64,000 nucleotides of DNA from Lepiota brunneoincarnata (GCA_023014365.1 JAEBUN010000073.1:31288-95287), one strand, 5' to 3'. Positions 22,464-35,965 are shown, counted from the stretch's first letter. Numbers and translations: made by a program. Notes: generated by a model not told the origin, from the sequence alone.

Positions 22464-25400
22464 CTTCCACTCCAGGCATCTTGGCGTCTCGCTTTGTTGG
22501 ATCGGCTCGCAGCTGCGCTGAGGCGGGGGGTGATACACGCACCTGCATCTGTGTAGATGCCTTCCCCTTTGCCTTGGCAGGTGCGGATGACCTCGTCTTC
22601 CTTCTGACAAGCACAGGCTCCGCTTCGCTCTGCTCATCCGCCTCTGCCTTACCATCATTATTATCCTCCTCCTCTTCCACATTCATATCATCCCCACTGG
22701 CCTCTTCTTGCTATTATTTATATATTCAACTAGTTGCTTAAGGAAAGAATTCATTGTAAACAATAACTTACTTTGTGTTGCTCCCCCCACCCCGCCACAC
22801 GTATACCGACCAAGGGCGTGATACTGTAGTCCCGGCCACAGTATTCCGGGTCGTACGGGTCAATTTCAAGCTCTACTTTATCGGCCGCTGCTTGGTCGAT
22901 ATCCGTGGCCATTCTTGCATGGCGCTCCACATTCTGGAGCATGGCCTAGGGAGCTGATAGTCAGCGGATATCACCAACCAATGCGACAGATTCATACGTA
23001 CCTCCTCAAGCGCGTCCAGATGCTTGCGCACTTTGTCGTCGAGCAGCTTTGTCATTGGCGTGGCTCGTGCTGCAGATGAGCTCTGTATTTTGTTGATGAT
23101 GGACTGCACCTCCTGCAGCCCCTTGCTCACTACACTGTCGTGCCGCCGCTGTTCGTTCAAGTCCTTCACGCTGACGCTCGGGACTTCAGGAGTTGTCTCC
23201 AGGATGTCCGCTATGAGGTCGGGGTACTCCCAGCCGGTAACTTCCTGCTCCGGACAATCGCTGTATTTGATGCGTCGCGTTCTGCATCGTGGATTCCACT
23301 GTTTCTGGAGGTGGTGTCTGATAAAATTAGTGGCACTGGATGCATTAATTAGCTCTGTGCGGTATTGGTCCATGACTTCCTTTTCCACCAGCGTCCCATG
23401 GGCCCATTTCAACCAGTCTCTCCCTGCGTTCTTGGTTGCAATGGCCCTCCAGTCCACGCATGTCCTCTGATTCAGTGGCCAATATTTTATACTTGGCTGC
23501 GATCGGTTGGCCTTCATCCAGTCTGTGAGCTGGGTTGTTGTGTTCTGATCGAGATCTCTGTATTGCTCGTAGAGCTTTGCAGGCAACATGGCTGCAGACG
23601 TCGCCGGTCGAGAGATTTTCCCCACCATCAGGACACCCAGGTCATATTCCATTTGCCGGAATGCCGGAATATAGTTCAATGGCAAGAACACAAACTTAAA
23701 TACCAGTCAGAAGATATATGTTGGAAAATTATACGTCCATACCTCTTTGATCGCAGCTTCCAAGCTGGCCTTGTGGAAGACGTCATCCTGGTTTAGACGC
23801 AGAGTCCGGATCACAAAGGTAGCGATGTCCCTTGGGTCACTGGCTCCGCGGCTGCCCAGTGTCAGATAGGATGCCAGTGGACACACCCATGACATGTACT
23901 AAAAGCATGTTAAATCAATACAATGTGGTTGATAGGATGTCTCACCTCCAACATTGCCCTGGGGATCAGCTGGAACACCTGCGCAATGCACATAAGTGCA
24001 CTTGGCGTGATCAGTGGAAGGAGGGGGGCGTAGTGGAGAGCGCCATGGGGAAATGTGAGCCACTCAAGCTTCAGGGGGAGTGCCATCTTGATTGATAAAG
24101 AAGTGGCACCATCTGTCCCGGCACCGTCCGTCCCGGCACCGTCCATCCCAACACCAGAGATACCCTCCTCCAGTATTTGGGCCATGTCTGCAGAATATTT
24201 TGTTAAAGTATTGTCCCACATTGCATCACCTGCAGCACCAAAGTATGATGACTTCTCCAGCATCTCCTTTCCAATATCCTCAATGCCTCGCCAGCCCCCC
24301 TCCGAGATCACCGACATATCTCGGACCGCATCGCCACGCAAAAACAAGTTCCAGGTGGTCTGACTTGTCGATCGCTCAGAATTCCCCGGGTTATGGTCCC
24401 TTACCGCAGACTTGTAAGTACCCCAAGCACTTGAATTATCCCCGTCGATCGTCTGTAGTTTTGTTGGGGATAGCAGCCCGTTCCACGTCTCAATGGAATA
24501 ATTCCCATAAGCAATGATAAACTTATCCCCAGTTAGCACAGACACAATTTCAATTGGATTACAATACTCACACCTCCGGAGATGTTTAATAGGTTTTCTT
24601 TCACCCACGCCTTCGACAAGACCTCGGAGAAGTGGAAATACAACCCGAAGTTGAACAGTCGTAAGAGCAGCTCCCGGGCTTCCTCGCTCCGCATGATGTG
24701 CGGGGTCTGGTCCTTGTCGTTTGTGGGTTTGAACGCCGCAATGTTTGCGGCTATCTCGATGGGGTCCCCCTTCTCCAGGAGCTCATTGTGGTGCTGCAGC
24801 ACGATAAGGAGGCTTTCTTTATCGCCTTCGACGGTTTTCGCTTCAGCCTTATTTTCAGACAGAAATGCCCCAAGGCTTCTCTTCATGACGATGTCTGTAA
24901 GGTTGTAAGCCATGTTGCACAGGCCTTGAATAAATGCAATAACGCACCGTAGTCATAGACTATCACGCCCCACATCCTGAATCGCTGGATGTTGTGCCTT
25001 ATGATATTGATTTGTCCATTGCAGTGTGCTATGCGTGTTTGCAGATCCACTTGATCCCCGTCAGTCTCAGCTTTCTTCCCTTTTCCCTTCCCCTTCTTCT
25101 CAAGCCCCGCCAATTCTTTCTCAAGTCTCCCAAGCTCTTTGCCCGCATCGGATTCCATCTTCTTGATCGCCTCCTGGCGATGTTTCCCACCGCATGCCAG
25201 TATCTCTCCTCTCCCCTTCCCTTCCTCGCTCAGCAGAAGCTCTGGCGCCTTGTCTCCCAGGGTAAAGTCACGGCTAATGCAGTTAGGATCGATGTCAGTC
25301 CTTCGCAGGAGAACGGGGATCATGCTTTGCGTGCGGAAAGGCATAAACCCACGCGTGGCGAAATCCTCAATGAGGAGGTTCACGCCGCTCCTTACAACTG

Positions 25401-25821
25401 GTCGTTTGTTGAACTGACCAAATCGAAGGCTAGCGGGGGGATCCATCAAGTTGAATTTGTTGATGGAGATGACTGCGTCGCGGGCTTTATCGTCCTGGGT
25501 CTTGTCCGGCAAGGGGACAACGCCAGCGATATCTTCCTCCTGTCCAGGTAACAGAGAAGGGTCGTCGTCGAGAGTGATCGATTGTACGGTAGTCAATATA
25601 CACGGTTAGTACTCAGCTGATTATACGCCGCGCTTTAGACTTACCTGATTCGCGGCTTGTGGGATCTCTTCGGGGTGGTTTCTTTTTGTCCCAGACGGAG
25701 TGGGGTTTTCGCCGCTTTGTAAAACGTTCAAGTCCGTGGCAATTCGAGCGCTTGGGCCTTCATTAACGCTGGACTGCGCTCCAGCAGTGCCTGGAAGGGC
25801 GGTGGTATCTGACCAGGACAT
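22464..25821 (-). CDS. hypothetical multi-exon protein with possible ParB/sulfiredoxin-like segment
   Basis: Eight exons keep frame with GT-AG introns of 47-105 nt: 25821-25645, 25539-24948, 24894-24572, 24521-23946, 23898-23743, 23694-23002, 22945-22772 and 22710-22464. The downstream end is unclear. Exon 2 contains GVNLLIEDFATRGFMPFRTQ, then IPVLLRRTDIDP, then GEILACGGKHRQEAIKKM. The last phrase resembles the G(E/N)(R/H)R box that binds nucleotide in ParB/sulfiredoxin-fold proteins; this is an inference from a short match. A Lys/Glu-rich coiled segment follows (KELGRLEKELAGLEKKGKGK). Exon 4 has a short GTDGAGTDGA repeat. Exon 8 is acidic, then basic and Lys/Arg/Ala-rich (TRSSAPAKAKGKAS), which may favour nuclear location. 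All eight exons are open, so selection has probably kept most of the protein. Confidence 0.6.
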
Positions 25822-27190
25822 GCTATTTAGCTGACATCATACTAGCTCTTGCTACCACTTCCCACCTAGTTTACGTCGCTCCGCCGGGGTCATCTTGCGG
25901 TGGGGGTGTCCGGACGATGAGGTCGACGACGCTGCCATCGAACTCTGTATAGGTACCGTCATCATTTTCATGCTTCAACAGCGCTCACAGAAAACGACCC
26001 GTTCCAACATACCTCGTTGGCCTGCGCGATGGGGTGGCTCTGCTTGCGTTCGAGTTGGCGTGAGCTTGAGCTGCTTGCATTCTTGGAGGGTCCCGAGTTC
26101 GATTTCATGATTTGTTGAGGCATGGCGTTGGTTGTCGGTGGACTGGGGCTGGATGATTCTGTATGGGCAAGTGTATATGGTGTGCAAGGACCACTGCTGG
26201 CTCACCGTTTTATACCTTTCGATCCAACCGCTGACACGCCCAAACGTAAAAGCGGACAACTACTGTCCAGGGACTGGAATAGAATCGACTATTGGAGACA
26301 TTCATTTCAGAGGTAGTAGACTGGAATGCAGTAGGCATGTGTTCGCGAGACACTGGTTCCATTGTTTACTTTTACCCTAAATCCAATCACAGTGTATTTG
26401 CTCAGACGATCTGCTTCTCCTAATCATGGGCTCTCTGTCTCGTATATATGTGCTGCATTTGTGTGCAGCACACTGAAGCTCCCCAAACTTGATACCGACG
26501 CGTCGGGCAATCACTGGGCGTTTCACATCCCTGGCCCCACGTGCCTGGCCCCTCGCCATCCTTCTCCATTGGACATTCGTCCCTGTTCACAACGCCTCCG
26601 TCAGTGTCTTCAACCAGTAGTTTCAAACGTCCGCGAGCCGAGTTGCACTCCACGCATGCCGCCGTATGTATACGGCAAGGGTCGACACCCAACCCAAATA
26701 TGGCAATAGTGGAAGATCCGACTATGCCCCTGCGCCACGCCCGCCATCGCCTGCCTCTCCATTCTCTTAGTTGAGTTGTCCCACTCCCCATCGTACAAGA
26801 CCTACCCCACTCCAGGTTTCCAATTGGGCGGGAAAACTGGTCGGTGGATCGGACCCCCCGCAGGGTCGGACCCGATCGCATGGCTATTAAGAACCCTTGT
26901 CGCACCGAACTTGAGTGTTAACACCCTTCATCTTTAGTCCCCCCGAAACACCTCGTCACAACCCCCGCCCAGTACGCATGGCAGTGCTGGAAAAATTGAA
27001 TGTGGATTGCAGGGTAGCCTGGGCGTTGTTGTCGTATCTAGAGAGACCTCCAAGCGGTGTCTGCGCTGGAACCGTTACATGAATATGTATTGTGTGGGTT
27101 TTCAAACGGTGAGCATTAGTAGAGGTCGGGTTGTTCCCCTGTGTTGAGCAACTCATGAAATCCAGGAGGATGCTGATGGAGGGGTGATCG
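25822..27190. other. upstream region with an extra copy of the TET/JBP-type promoter
   Basis: No complete gene is seen. The segment 26755-26920 resembles the proximal upstream region of the TET/JBP gene (47560-47680) and 27290-27420: CAATTGGGCGGGAAAA, GCAGGGTCG and a following TTAAAA/TTAAGAACCC step occur in the same order. The - strand sequence at about 25940-25870 could hold a first exon for the gene that starts at 25821, but no splice fits. Confidence 0.4.
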
Positions 27191-28110
27191 GTGAGTAAGT
27201 TGGTTATTGCGAAATTGAGTATTGCGGCAGATATGGTAAGGGTCGACACTCGGCCCGGATATAGCAAGTGTCTCCTTCAGCATCCCCCCAGGCCCAAGGC
27301 CTCTCCATGCTCCCCATCCTGCAAGACCTGCCCCTCTCTGCTGTTCCAATTGGGCGGGAAAACCGGTCAGTGCGCGGGAAACCTTGCAGGGTCGTTGCAT
27401 TGCTTTAAAACCCTCGGCGCATCGTCATGCTGGGCGCTAAGCCTCTTCGCCTTCTGTCCCACCTGCCACCTTGGCTCTCTTTCCTGGGCCCCCTGTCTGC
27501 TCGGTTCTCACGACAGCGCTGGGGCTTGGATCCTTCCACATGCGCAGTGGGTGGATCCAAGCTCCAGTCTAGGGTATGTTTCTGTCTGGTTCTTGTTTGC
27601 TCTCACCTTTCCCGGGACTTTTCTAGGCAGGTTGGATACAGGAGGATGTCTATGGGTGTTTAGGACATGATTGGATTGATTTTTCGAGTGTTTTATCTTT
27701 CAAAAATTCCTGAGCGCTGCACCAGCGCATCTCACTCCGGAGTCTGAGAATTTTACACCCACTTTTTGATGCATATTTTTTCGCTTGTTGACCTCTTGTG
27801 CTTCGGCTACTTGGTTTGTACCTGATGTATGAAAAAAAGGACTTGGTGTTTTCTTTTACATATGAATTGATTAGGGATTCAGCATTCAAGTTGATAAAGA
27901 CTTTAGGGCAGGTCAACTGGATTGAATGGCCAAGCATTGTGCCCAAATCTGCCAAGGCAATAAATAGTTTTACCTAGTCCAATCTTGAGTAAACAAGCCC
28001 TGCTTGCTCCTCCTTAGCCCAGCAACCAAGCAACTGGAAAAAATGCCCAAGGGAAAGTCCTCTAGCCAAGAAAAAGCCCAAAAAGGAAGCAAGGTAGGTG
28101 CTTAGGCAAT
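27191..28110 (+). pseudogene. 5' end only of a TET/JBP-type gene
   Basis: This segment is homologous to 47540-48410, the promoter, leader and first exon of the TET/JBP gene. Shared landmarks are GGCGGGAAA, GGATCCAAGCTCCAG, TTTTCTAGGCAG, CACTCCGGAGTCTGAGAATT, CAAGGCAATAAATAGTTTT, CAACTGGAAAAAATGCCCAA and the exon-1 codons. The ATG at 28043 opens MPKGKSSSQEKAQKGSK, ending at a GTAGGT donor, against MPKEKSSRQEKVQKMDK at 48347. Nothing after the donor matches the rest of the gene. It is a truncated duplicate; the body may have been lost when the repeat-rich DNA to the right arrived. Confidence 0.75.
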
Positions 28111-30170
28111 GTGTTTTGACCTTGAGGCCTTTGGTAGTGGGGATGCAGGCCCTTTGAGGTTCATTGATAGCCTCGATGTATCTCGTAACCTGTTCATTGC
28201 GTAGACCTACCAGCTCGCGATATAGGTATAAACCCCTACTGTACTGGCGTAGATACTCCAGAAAAATCATAGGACCTCCCTCTCTCTCCAATTACCTTCC
28301 CACAGTCAAGAGAGCAGAAGGGCACGAAAACGCGATATGCTCCATTTTTTAACGCATGTGCTACTTAATTTCTCAGACTACATCAGCTCTTATCGGACAA
28401 GTGCTCCTCCAGTTTCGACTGGTGTTCGCCGATAGCAGCGACGTTCTTTGGCGCAGCACTTTTCTATCTACATTGTAAGACTAGTCAGCAGGGATCCCAA
28501 TGTCCTCTTGTTGACTCCGCGATTCCCATCGGCTCTACAGGCGGCACATCCGAGATGCACTGTAGAACGACTTCGGCGTTCGCAAAAAATATAGTAAAAC
28601 GCGAGTGCAACCGGCGGAACGGTTGCCGGGCTCAAGTCCGTCGAACGAGTGATAGTGAGAGAGAGTGAAAATAATATTTGGGGGAACTAGAGTAACGACA
28701 GTGAGCTTTTAGAGGAACGAAGAGAGAGGCGCGGGGGGAACTAACTAGAGAGGTGCTCGAGCACCCATATTTATACTACGAGTCCAAGACAATTAGCTAC
28801 CGAAATATAGAATAAGTTGCGATGGAAAGCGAATATGTATCTGTGCAGGCAAAGGAGAGGACTACGCTGAGGAAGGAGGGGCATTGTGCCACCGGGAGCG
28901 ACAATGCCTCGGGAGTCGAGTCGCGCCGGGACAAATGGTGAGGAGGGAGCGCGCAACGAGCTGTGCGCATAGCCGCGTTTCCTCCCTCGCAACACACTCC
29001 CACTACAGTCTAACATGGAACTGCCGCTCGATGAGGCACCACCCTCCCTACGCCGCTTCTCCGTCTCGCTTCACTGATGGTGCGCTGCGTTGCGTCTCTC
29101 GTTTTCGGCCTAACCGTGGGAACCCAAGTGCCTGCTCACTGAGTCGGCGTGTCTCGCTCTAACCAACAGCTGGCGGTTATTGCCGGCAACCCGCTGGAAA
29201 ATGAGGGAACTCAACAAGCTGGCTGGCCAGACTCTGCACCGTGTTTTCTTCGTCTCCTCCTGATAGTTGCATGCGTCAACCTTCTTAGTGTCTTCCTGAA
29301 CGTTCCTATTCCGTCAATAAAATTGAGCAATTCTCTTGTCCCTTCCTCCGTTGGGAAGATCCTCTAGAGTTCTTGTAGTCTCCCTGCGCCAGTCACGCTT
29401 GTGGTCCTCTCTCTTCCCTGTCCTTTTCAGCCAGTAGATGGCCTGTTCTGAGATGAACTAGGATATTCCCCTGGATCGTTTCTCCATTTTTGGAATCCGC
29501 TGTAAGAGTGAATAACAAGATATAGAGATGGATAGGAACTTCTGGTCGTATATTTGGCTGGAGAATATGTCTCCACAAGCTATACTGCATATAGAAGTAG
29601 AGGGCGAGCTCATGTGAATAGGTAATTCTTCCTCGACCATCGAATGCTATCTCTCGTCCCGCTCATTCTCCGGTCATTCTCCCTTTAGTGAGGTCGCCCG
29701 CACACGGCGCCCTTTCATTTCCTGAGGATTTCCGGTGGGTTCTTTCTCTCATCTTGATTCGCCTGCTGCTACTGCCTTCCCTGCCTCATCCACCTGCTCA
29801 TAACCCTCCACTCCTGAGTGCGAGAAGGAAATCATTATAGATGACTATTTCACTACAGTGCGCGCAAGTGAACATTACAAGGTAATAATCCCTTTATACA
29901 GATGGCGCGGAATGGAACAGATGGACCTCTGATTCCAGCCATGTGCTGTGATGGCTCTTCAGGAGCTGAGGTACACCTTGTCTTGCTCTTCGAGGATACG
30001 AACTTGGCTGCCATCCATGCTACGCGTGTATCGATAAGGGGTATGCATCGCGTGTACTGAAGGTATAGCGTGGGAAGCGGACGCATACCGTATAGGGAAG
30101 GCGCAATACGTGAGGGTACGCCTACCGTATAAGGAATGCGTGGACATCCGCGTCTGCAATAGGAAGAGGG

Positions 30171-30224
30171 GGTGCTAATCGCGTGTAAGGTGCTAATCGC
30201 GTGTAAGGTGCTAATCGCGTGTAA
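30171..30224 (+). repeat. 18-bp perfect tandem repeat, three copies
   Basis: The unit GGTGCTAATCGCGTGTAA is repeated three times without change at 30171, 30189 and 30207. Perfect identity suggests recent expansion. Confidence 0.9.
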
Positions 30225-31869
30225 GGCGCGTACGGCGCGGGCAACCGTAGTGATGCGAATGTCTTGTTAGCCAAGCTGATTGGCCTTGCTACTCGCGACA
30301 GTATCTACGAATGAACAGGATGAAAATGGGTAAATATAAGGTATAAAACCGGTGCTTGGCTGACATATCTCACTTGCGACATGACTCATCGCGCGTGCCG
30401 ACATGTTATATCGCACGTTGATCGCTGATAAATAGCATCGTTTGCCCCTTTGAGAGGAAACCGTCGGCGGGCGACCTCGCTAAAGGGGAACGGCCAACGA
30501 ATGAGCGGGACTCGAGATGGTATTCGGAGGTCAGGGGAGGAATTCTCTATTTAACATGAGCTCGCCTCCAATTTATACTATGTACCTACTTGAGCTATTT
30601 AACACATCAATTTTTTTTGGAATGTTTTGGATTGTGTGGACGGTAGGTTCATTTTGTGACTGGATTACCACCGCAAAGCTCGCAATTAGCACATAACTCC
30701 AGGTACGATCCTCTGCATTTTTAGGCATAGCAAGAGGGATATAGAGTGTGGAGAGCGAACAACGGCTGCTCGCGTAGCACCCGTCATCCCGTCTTCCAGT
30801 AGCCCAGATGAGACCGCGGAGAGAACCACAGTGCCCACACGCTACGCGACCAGCAACACGCATGGACATGCCATGCAAGTTCTGTTGTGTCTCTCCCCTT
30901 CCGTAGTAAAAACGTACGGTACTCTACTTAACCCCAATCTAAATAAGTCTAGCTCGTAGGATGGAAACTAGCTAGAAATTTGTATTACAGGGTAGCGATA
31001 TCCAAGTTCTTCCCTCTCTCATTTTCTCTCTCTCTCCTATTTTTTCTGGTTCTGGTTCTCACCCTCTCTCTCTCTTCGCTTCTCCCCGTCCTCTGGGTCA
31101 AGGCTTTGCAACTGATGGACGCAGTCGTGCTCGCTTATTATAGAAGGCGTGGACATCTGGATCGGTAAGAGGGGAGAGGACCTTGACCTTGCCGGGGGAA
31201 CGCCCGGTCAACAGAACTAGCGGAGGAGGATAAGTCCCAGCCAGGGAAGAGGAAGACTTAAAGGGGGAACTAAGGACCCTACCAAGGTCAAGGTTGGGTT
31301 GCTGGGAAAGTGACCATTCTATTCCACCACACCGAACAGTCACAGTTGGGGGCAGAGGGAGGACGCCGCACCGGTGCCGGCACCCCCGCCTTGAGCCCTG
31401 TTGTGTGAGGTGTGAGGGGGAGTGGGCAGCCATGGACGGATGGACGGAGAGGGGGGACGAAGCAGGACGGACCCAAAAAAAAAAGGCGTTGGATTCTAAC
31501 AAGATTCTTGGGGATGGCCTCCGCTCCCGAATGGATCTGCTACTTGTAGACGATATTTCTCGAAAGGGGCGAGTTATGGCGAGTTATGATCTTTACTGAC
31601 AACAGCTTAAAAAGAATTACAGTCGGTCGGTGTTTATAACACACGCCGGTAGCTCACCCGCACCCGCTGTACTTGCAATGATGTCGGGAGGAGCGACGAT
31701 AATGGAAATGGAATGAATAGGGATGATGGAAAGGAAATGGGGATGGATGGAATGGGATGGGATAGATGGGATGGGATAGATGGAATGGAACCGGGGGGGA
31801 TGGTTGGATGGTTGGTCATGCCAGGCCAGGCCGGGCTAGACCGGACGTGACGTATTTGATCCTGATCTG

Positions 31870-32090
31870 GAAACGGGGGACTCTCTCTCTCTCTTTCTCT
31901 CTCAGAAATCTTGTCTTCCCCGGTTTTCGAAGCCCGGTGGTTGTTTCACCAACTACACTCGCCCCTTTGTTTGGACGTGTTAGCGCTGTTTTGTTTGCGT
32001 TTTGTTTGTGTTTCGTTTTGGCTTCGGTTTCGTTTCGGTGCTTCTCACGTGCTGAAGAGTCCGCCTCTCTTCAGTTTGGTGGACACAAAC
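31870..32090 (+). repeat. hairpin repeat family, copy 2
   Basis: A CT microsatellite leader is followed by GGTTTTCGAAGCCCG, the hairpin GTGGTTG-TTTCAC-CAACTAC (one G-T mismatch), ACTCGCCCC, many TTTCG/TTTTG words, then GAAGAGTCC...CTCTTCAG. Confidence 0.6.
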
Positions 32091-33480
32091 ACAACCGATT
32101 AGTAAATCTTCGCACAGTAAATATCCGTACAACTTTCGCCGGTAATTTGTTCACATTATGCAGTACAGGCAATCCCTCCCAGCTGATCACCCCACACTCA
32201 ACTACGTACCTCCTCAACAATCGACTGATCCAATCCTCATTCCCAAACCAGCTCAATTTAATTCCCGAGTAGGTCTGAATTGGGCTTACAGTTTTAGTGC
32301 GTCATTGATTTAATATAGCACCTTATTGCTGCTGATCCAGACCCCACAGACTACATACGCTTTGTATATCCTAGTGACGGTGGAGTTCGCGTGTTCTCCG
32401 GAAACTTTACAGGAATATTGTAGGGCTGCCACTGAGTTCGGGGGTAAAACACGTTTATTTCGGTAACTACGTGGCGCGTATCTTATAAGTTCTACGTGTC
32501 CGAATGTCCACGAGTCTGTGAACTAAAGGAGCGATAAGTATGTAAAACCTAGAGAACGTAGCTGAGATAAGGAGCGAGTTTCTACGTCATTGGGCGAACG
32601 ATATTAACCCATACAATCGTGACGTCCTCGCGTAGCCGAGAGGAAGTCCTTACAATATTAAAGAACAAAGTGGAAAGGGAAGAAGACGAGGATGCAAGAA
32701 TAACACAAGAAAGTCGGTGACAACTAACTACCGTTCATTTAAAATGTCGTATAATTCCTCCATATTCTACGGGCAGTGTTCTGTCCATTTCAGAGGAGTA
32801 GGGAGATGAAAGAGTCGAGCCAGGAGGGGGGATATTGTTGATCCGGAGTGTTTTGAACCGAAAATCCGAGTGTTTCCTTTTTGGGAAAATCGTCGTACCA
32901 ACGCTTGTTGAGGTTCGTTCGAAGTTCGTTATGGAGAGGTGGTTTGTTCGGCTTTTGTGGACAGCCGGATGACGACCTCTACACTATCTTGACCAGAAGG
33001 AGTATGGGATCTGGAGGAATTGCTCTACTGTTCAAGGACCAAATTAGGATGCTTTCAAACGAGATATTCTGTCTACCGCGGGGGCAATGGAAACCTCATA
33101 TATACTCTGATTGATCTCTAGATTTTGGTGGACCAGAATACAGGGGAGCCAATGTGATCATGCTATTAGTTCGGAGGATATTCTCACAAATTTGTTACGA
33201 TTTCGTGCTGGCTTATTACTCAAGGAGAAATTTCTCAAAGGGAACAAAATCCTTTTAGCTCTCAGTTGAATTCTTTCTCCTTCTCTCTCTCTTCCTCTCT
33301 CTGTTTTGTTTTGTTTCGCTCTGTTTCGCTTCGTTTCAACGTCTCTATCATTGGAAGTCACTTGGTTAAGATCTCTTCATCATCTCAAGCCATCCCAGGG
33401 TCATGCTGGGAGAATGGAACAGCTAAAACATAATAAGCTCCATTTTTTAATGTGCGCCGCTACTTTATTTCTCAGACGAC

Positions 33481-34012
33481 GTGCACATCCAATTTCCACT
33501 GACTTTCGCCGATAGCACTGACGTCCGTTGGTACAGCCACCGCAATCACATGACCCTGGTTAGTTTTCCACATATGGCAACCGTGGCCTTCTCTCTGACC
33601 CCGCTTCTTGCGTTGCCGCCTGTCCGCGCCTGTCAACGCTGCCCATACCTGGCAATACTTTAGCCTGATCTCGATCCTGTCGCACCCACAAACTCGCAAA
33701 ATGCAATTTATTGAATGCACCCCCAGTGTAGATGGAAGGGTCAGGCCCGTAGCCCCGTGAGTGGTTTCCGATCAGATCCTCCAATTTTAATTATAGATCT
33801 GCCTGTTAGTGTAGTCAATCCAGATGCACCAGAAGAGCAGAGGAAGAGGAAGAAAGCGGAAAAAATGAGGGCCAAAAGGTTGTTGCCGGGGAAGCCACGG
33901 TGACCGTGATTCTCACCATTTTATGATAGGGCCAAGGCAAGGGAGCAAAAAGCCCAACAAGCGTGAGTTTTCCATTTCATATGTGTTGGCTGGACCATAA
34001 TCCATGTCACTC
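33481..34012 (+). other. conserved upstream segment of JmjC-A, possible 5' exons
   Basis: This matches 50210-50705 upstream of the second JmjC gene. Open stretches NPDAPEEQRKRKKAEKMRAK and AREQKAQQA on either side of a possible intron can splice in frame into the MDSSQVEG exon, replacing its first codons. The very first exon (perhaps MQFIECTPSVDGR at 33701) does not join in frame, so the true 5' end is open. Confidence 0.45.
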
Positions 34013-35965
34013 ATGGATAGCAGCCAAGTGGAGGGGTCAGGGTCAATCCCGCCAAAGAAAAAAAGAAAAACAGGGTGAGTCCCTCTCATGGCCCCACCCG
34101 TATCTTCCGCCCTGATCTCAACTTCCATTCACTCAGGGCTGCACAATATGACACAGCGGGGCCAAGCCATGGTGATGTTCTGATGCGTTCGCCTACGCCG
34201 GAGGCCTTCAACGACGGTGAAATAGGTCCATCAGCCCCCGCTGACCTGGCGGCTGGGGTTGTTCCTCAAGAAGAAGGGCCCGTGCAGGAATCCCCACCCC
34301 CCGGAGTCAAGCGGGATTGGGTGACAGGAGTGCAAGGGGAGGAGGTAACCTCAAATGCGCCCACAGTTGAGTGGACAAACGGAACGAGGACGGTGGTGCC
34401 GTTCATTCCAGATATTGTTCGTGGGCAAGGGAATGCACTGGATAAGGTGCATATTTTGCTTTTAAAAAAATATTTACAAAGGCTGACACTTGAATGTAGG
34501 ATGAAAGAGCTGTGAGAAGCTTGGCGGAAAAGGCGGTGGACTGGGAAGGGTCCGACTTCGTAAGCTGCCTCTCAGGAAGTCAGGATGGGAATGCCGGGGA
34601 CCTTCTGGTGGAGTGCCGGCGCCTCCTCGCCAGGGGTAAGGTGGTGGTGATCAAGGACTTTGAACCAAGGACGCCCCAGCTGCTCACCTTGGATTTCCTG
34701 GAGGAGAGGAAGCTGGAGGTGAATCACCTTCGGAGGGACTTTCACGGTGAGAAGAACGCCCCTAGCTTCCCAGCACAGTCCACTAATATCTGCCTCAGAT
34801 GCCATGTTGAGGGCAAAAGAACCTAATAAACCATACCACTCAGGGACACTGAGTGAGTTCTTGGAGAATGTGACGAATCAGGATGCGATCCAGTGCATCC
34901 TGGATCTGCCTTCTCCCGACCTGAACCGTCCTGCGATAGCAGAGTGAGTCTACACCATGCTCTGGATAGGCAGCTGAGCCCAAAATCCTCACCAGAGGCC
35001 TGGATGATGCCACCCCCGCCCTCCTGTTTGCCTGCACAGATGTCTTGCCTGCTCTGAGTGCTAAATGCCAAACCCATGCCCTCAAGAGCAGGAAATGGGA
35101 GCTCATCCACCATGGTGGGTTTCACACCTACGCCCACAAGGATGCTGAGGGATATGGTACTTTCATCCGTGTCTTGTCGGGGGCCAAAATGTGGGTGGTC
35201 ATTCGCCCAGAAAATGTTGTAGAGGCCAGGACCAAGGAGGAGCTGAATGAGGCTAATGATGTGATGGTGTATCTTACTGACAGTAGAGAGGCACTTCCAC
35301 AATGGCTGGACACAGGCTCTGAGGCCTTTGTGATTCAGGCTGAACCAGGAGATCTGATGTAAGTAAGCCTCCACTGTATGACACGAAAGACCACTAAAAC
35401 CATCCAAACAGAATCATGCCTCCCGGGACCTGGCATGAAGTGTACACCCCTTGCAAAAGCTTTGCTACAGGTGGCCACTTTGTCTCTTATGACACCATGC
35501 ATCTCATGGAGGTGTCCCGACACTTTGATCACATGCACGGCCGGTCTTCAACCAACGCACACCATCCGGAGCTGTTTATGACGCTGTGCTATATGATTGT
35601 GTCCATGCTTCGCATGGATCACCGAAGTGAGTTCTCCCAATCCCATACAACAGCTCTCCCAGATAACCTCTCCTCTAGCCTTTTTGAAGAAGCCAGTTGT
35701 TGCCCTGTGCAAGATGATACTGCGCCCAAACATTTACACACAGCAGGGTCTGCCAAATGAGACCTGCAAAGGTAAATCTGAGAAGGATGCCAAGACCCTT
35801 GCCACCAGGGTGGCCAAAGCTATCGTTGAGCTGGATCCCGCTTATTCCAGGGATGATTTCCTATTCCAAGGGAAGGATTGGATGGATCCATTGGATGAGA
35901 TAGACCTCGGCCTGGTGTTCAGTCAGTTTGCTGGTGGAAAGGACCCTATTAGGAGGGTGAAGTGA
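34013..35965 (+). CDS. JmjC/cupin-type 2-oxoglutarate-Fe(II) oxygenase-like protein, paralogue A
   Basis: An intact seven-exon model of 542 codons: 34013-34074, 34137-34446, 34500-34746, 34799-34943, 34996-35358, 35412-35626 and 35679-35965. All junctions are GT-AG and in frame. The N-terminus has PPKKKRK, a probable nuclear signal, then a variable SPTPEAFNDGE segment. The catalytic fold is at about residues 255-400. HTYAHKDAEGYGTF carries the His-x-Asp iron ligands, and GAKMWVVIRP follows. PGDLIIMPPGTWHEVYTP carries the last His, with KSFATGGHFVSYDT after it. The layout matches JmjC-type oxygenases, whose members often demethylate histones or hydroxylate proteins; its substrate is unknown. 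It is a paralogue of the gene at 50706-52845 and shares all intron positions. Both are open throughout, so both may be functional. Confidence 0.8.

Larger units (their letters stand above)
28111..33480. other. repeat-rich stretch without a supported gene
   Basis: No gene was recognised. The - strand frame at about 28270-28150 (MIFLEYLRQYSRGLYLYREL) looks protein-like but is short and isolated. The stretch includes an 18-bp triplet repeat (30171-30224), a CT-rich leader and degenerate hairpin repeat at about 31010-31140, a hairpin repeat at 31870-32090, a GGATG-rich tract at about 31680-31810 and another TTTCG-rich tract at 33265-33345. The segment around 30745-30815 resembles 53210-53290 (AGCACCCGTCATCCCGTCTT in both). 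Confidence 0.4.

Noticed and set aside
31098..31599. Overlapping frames of about 100-134 aa on both strands
   Set aside because: Composition is low-complexity (Pro/Ser or Arg/Gly), with no splice support and no family motif.
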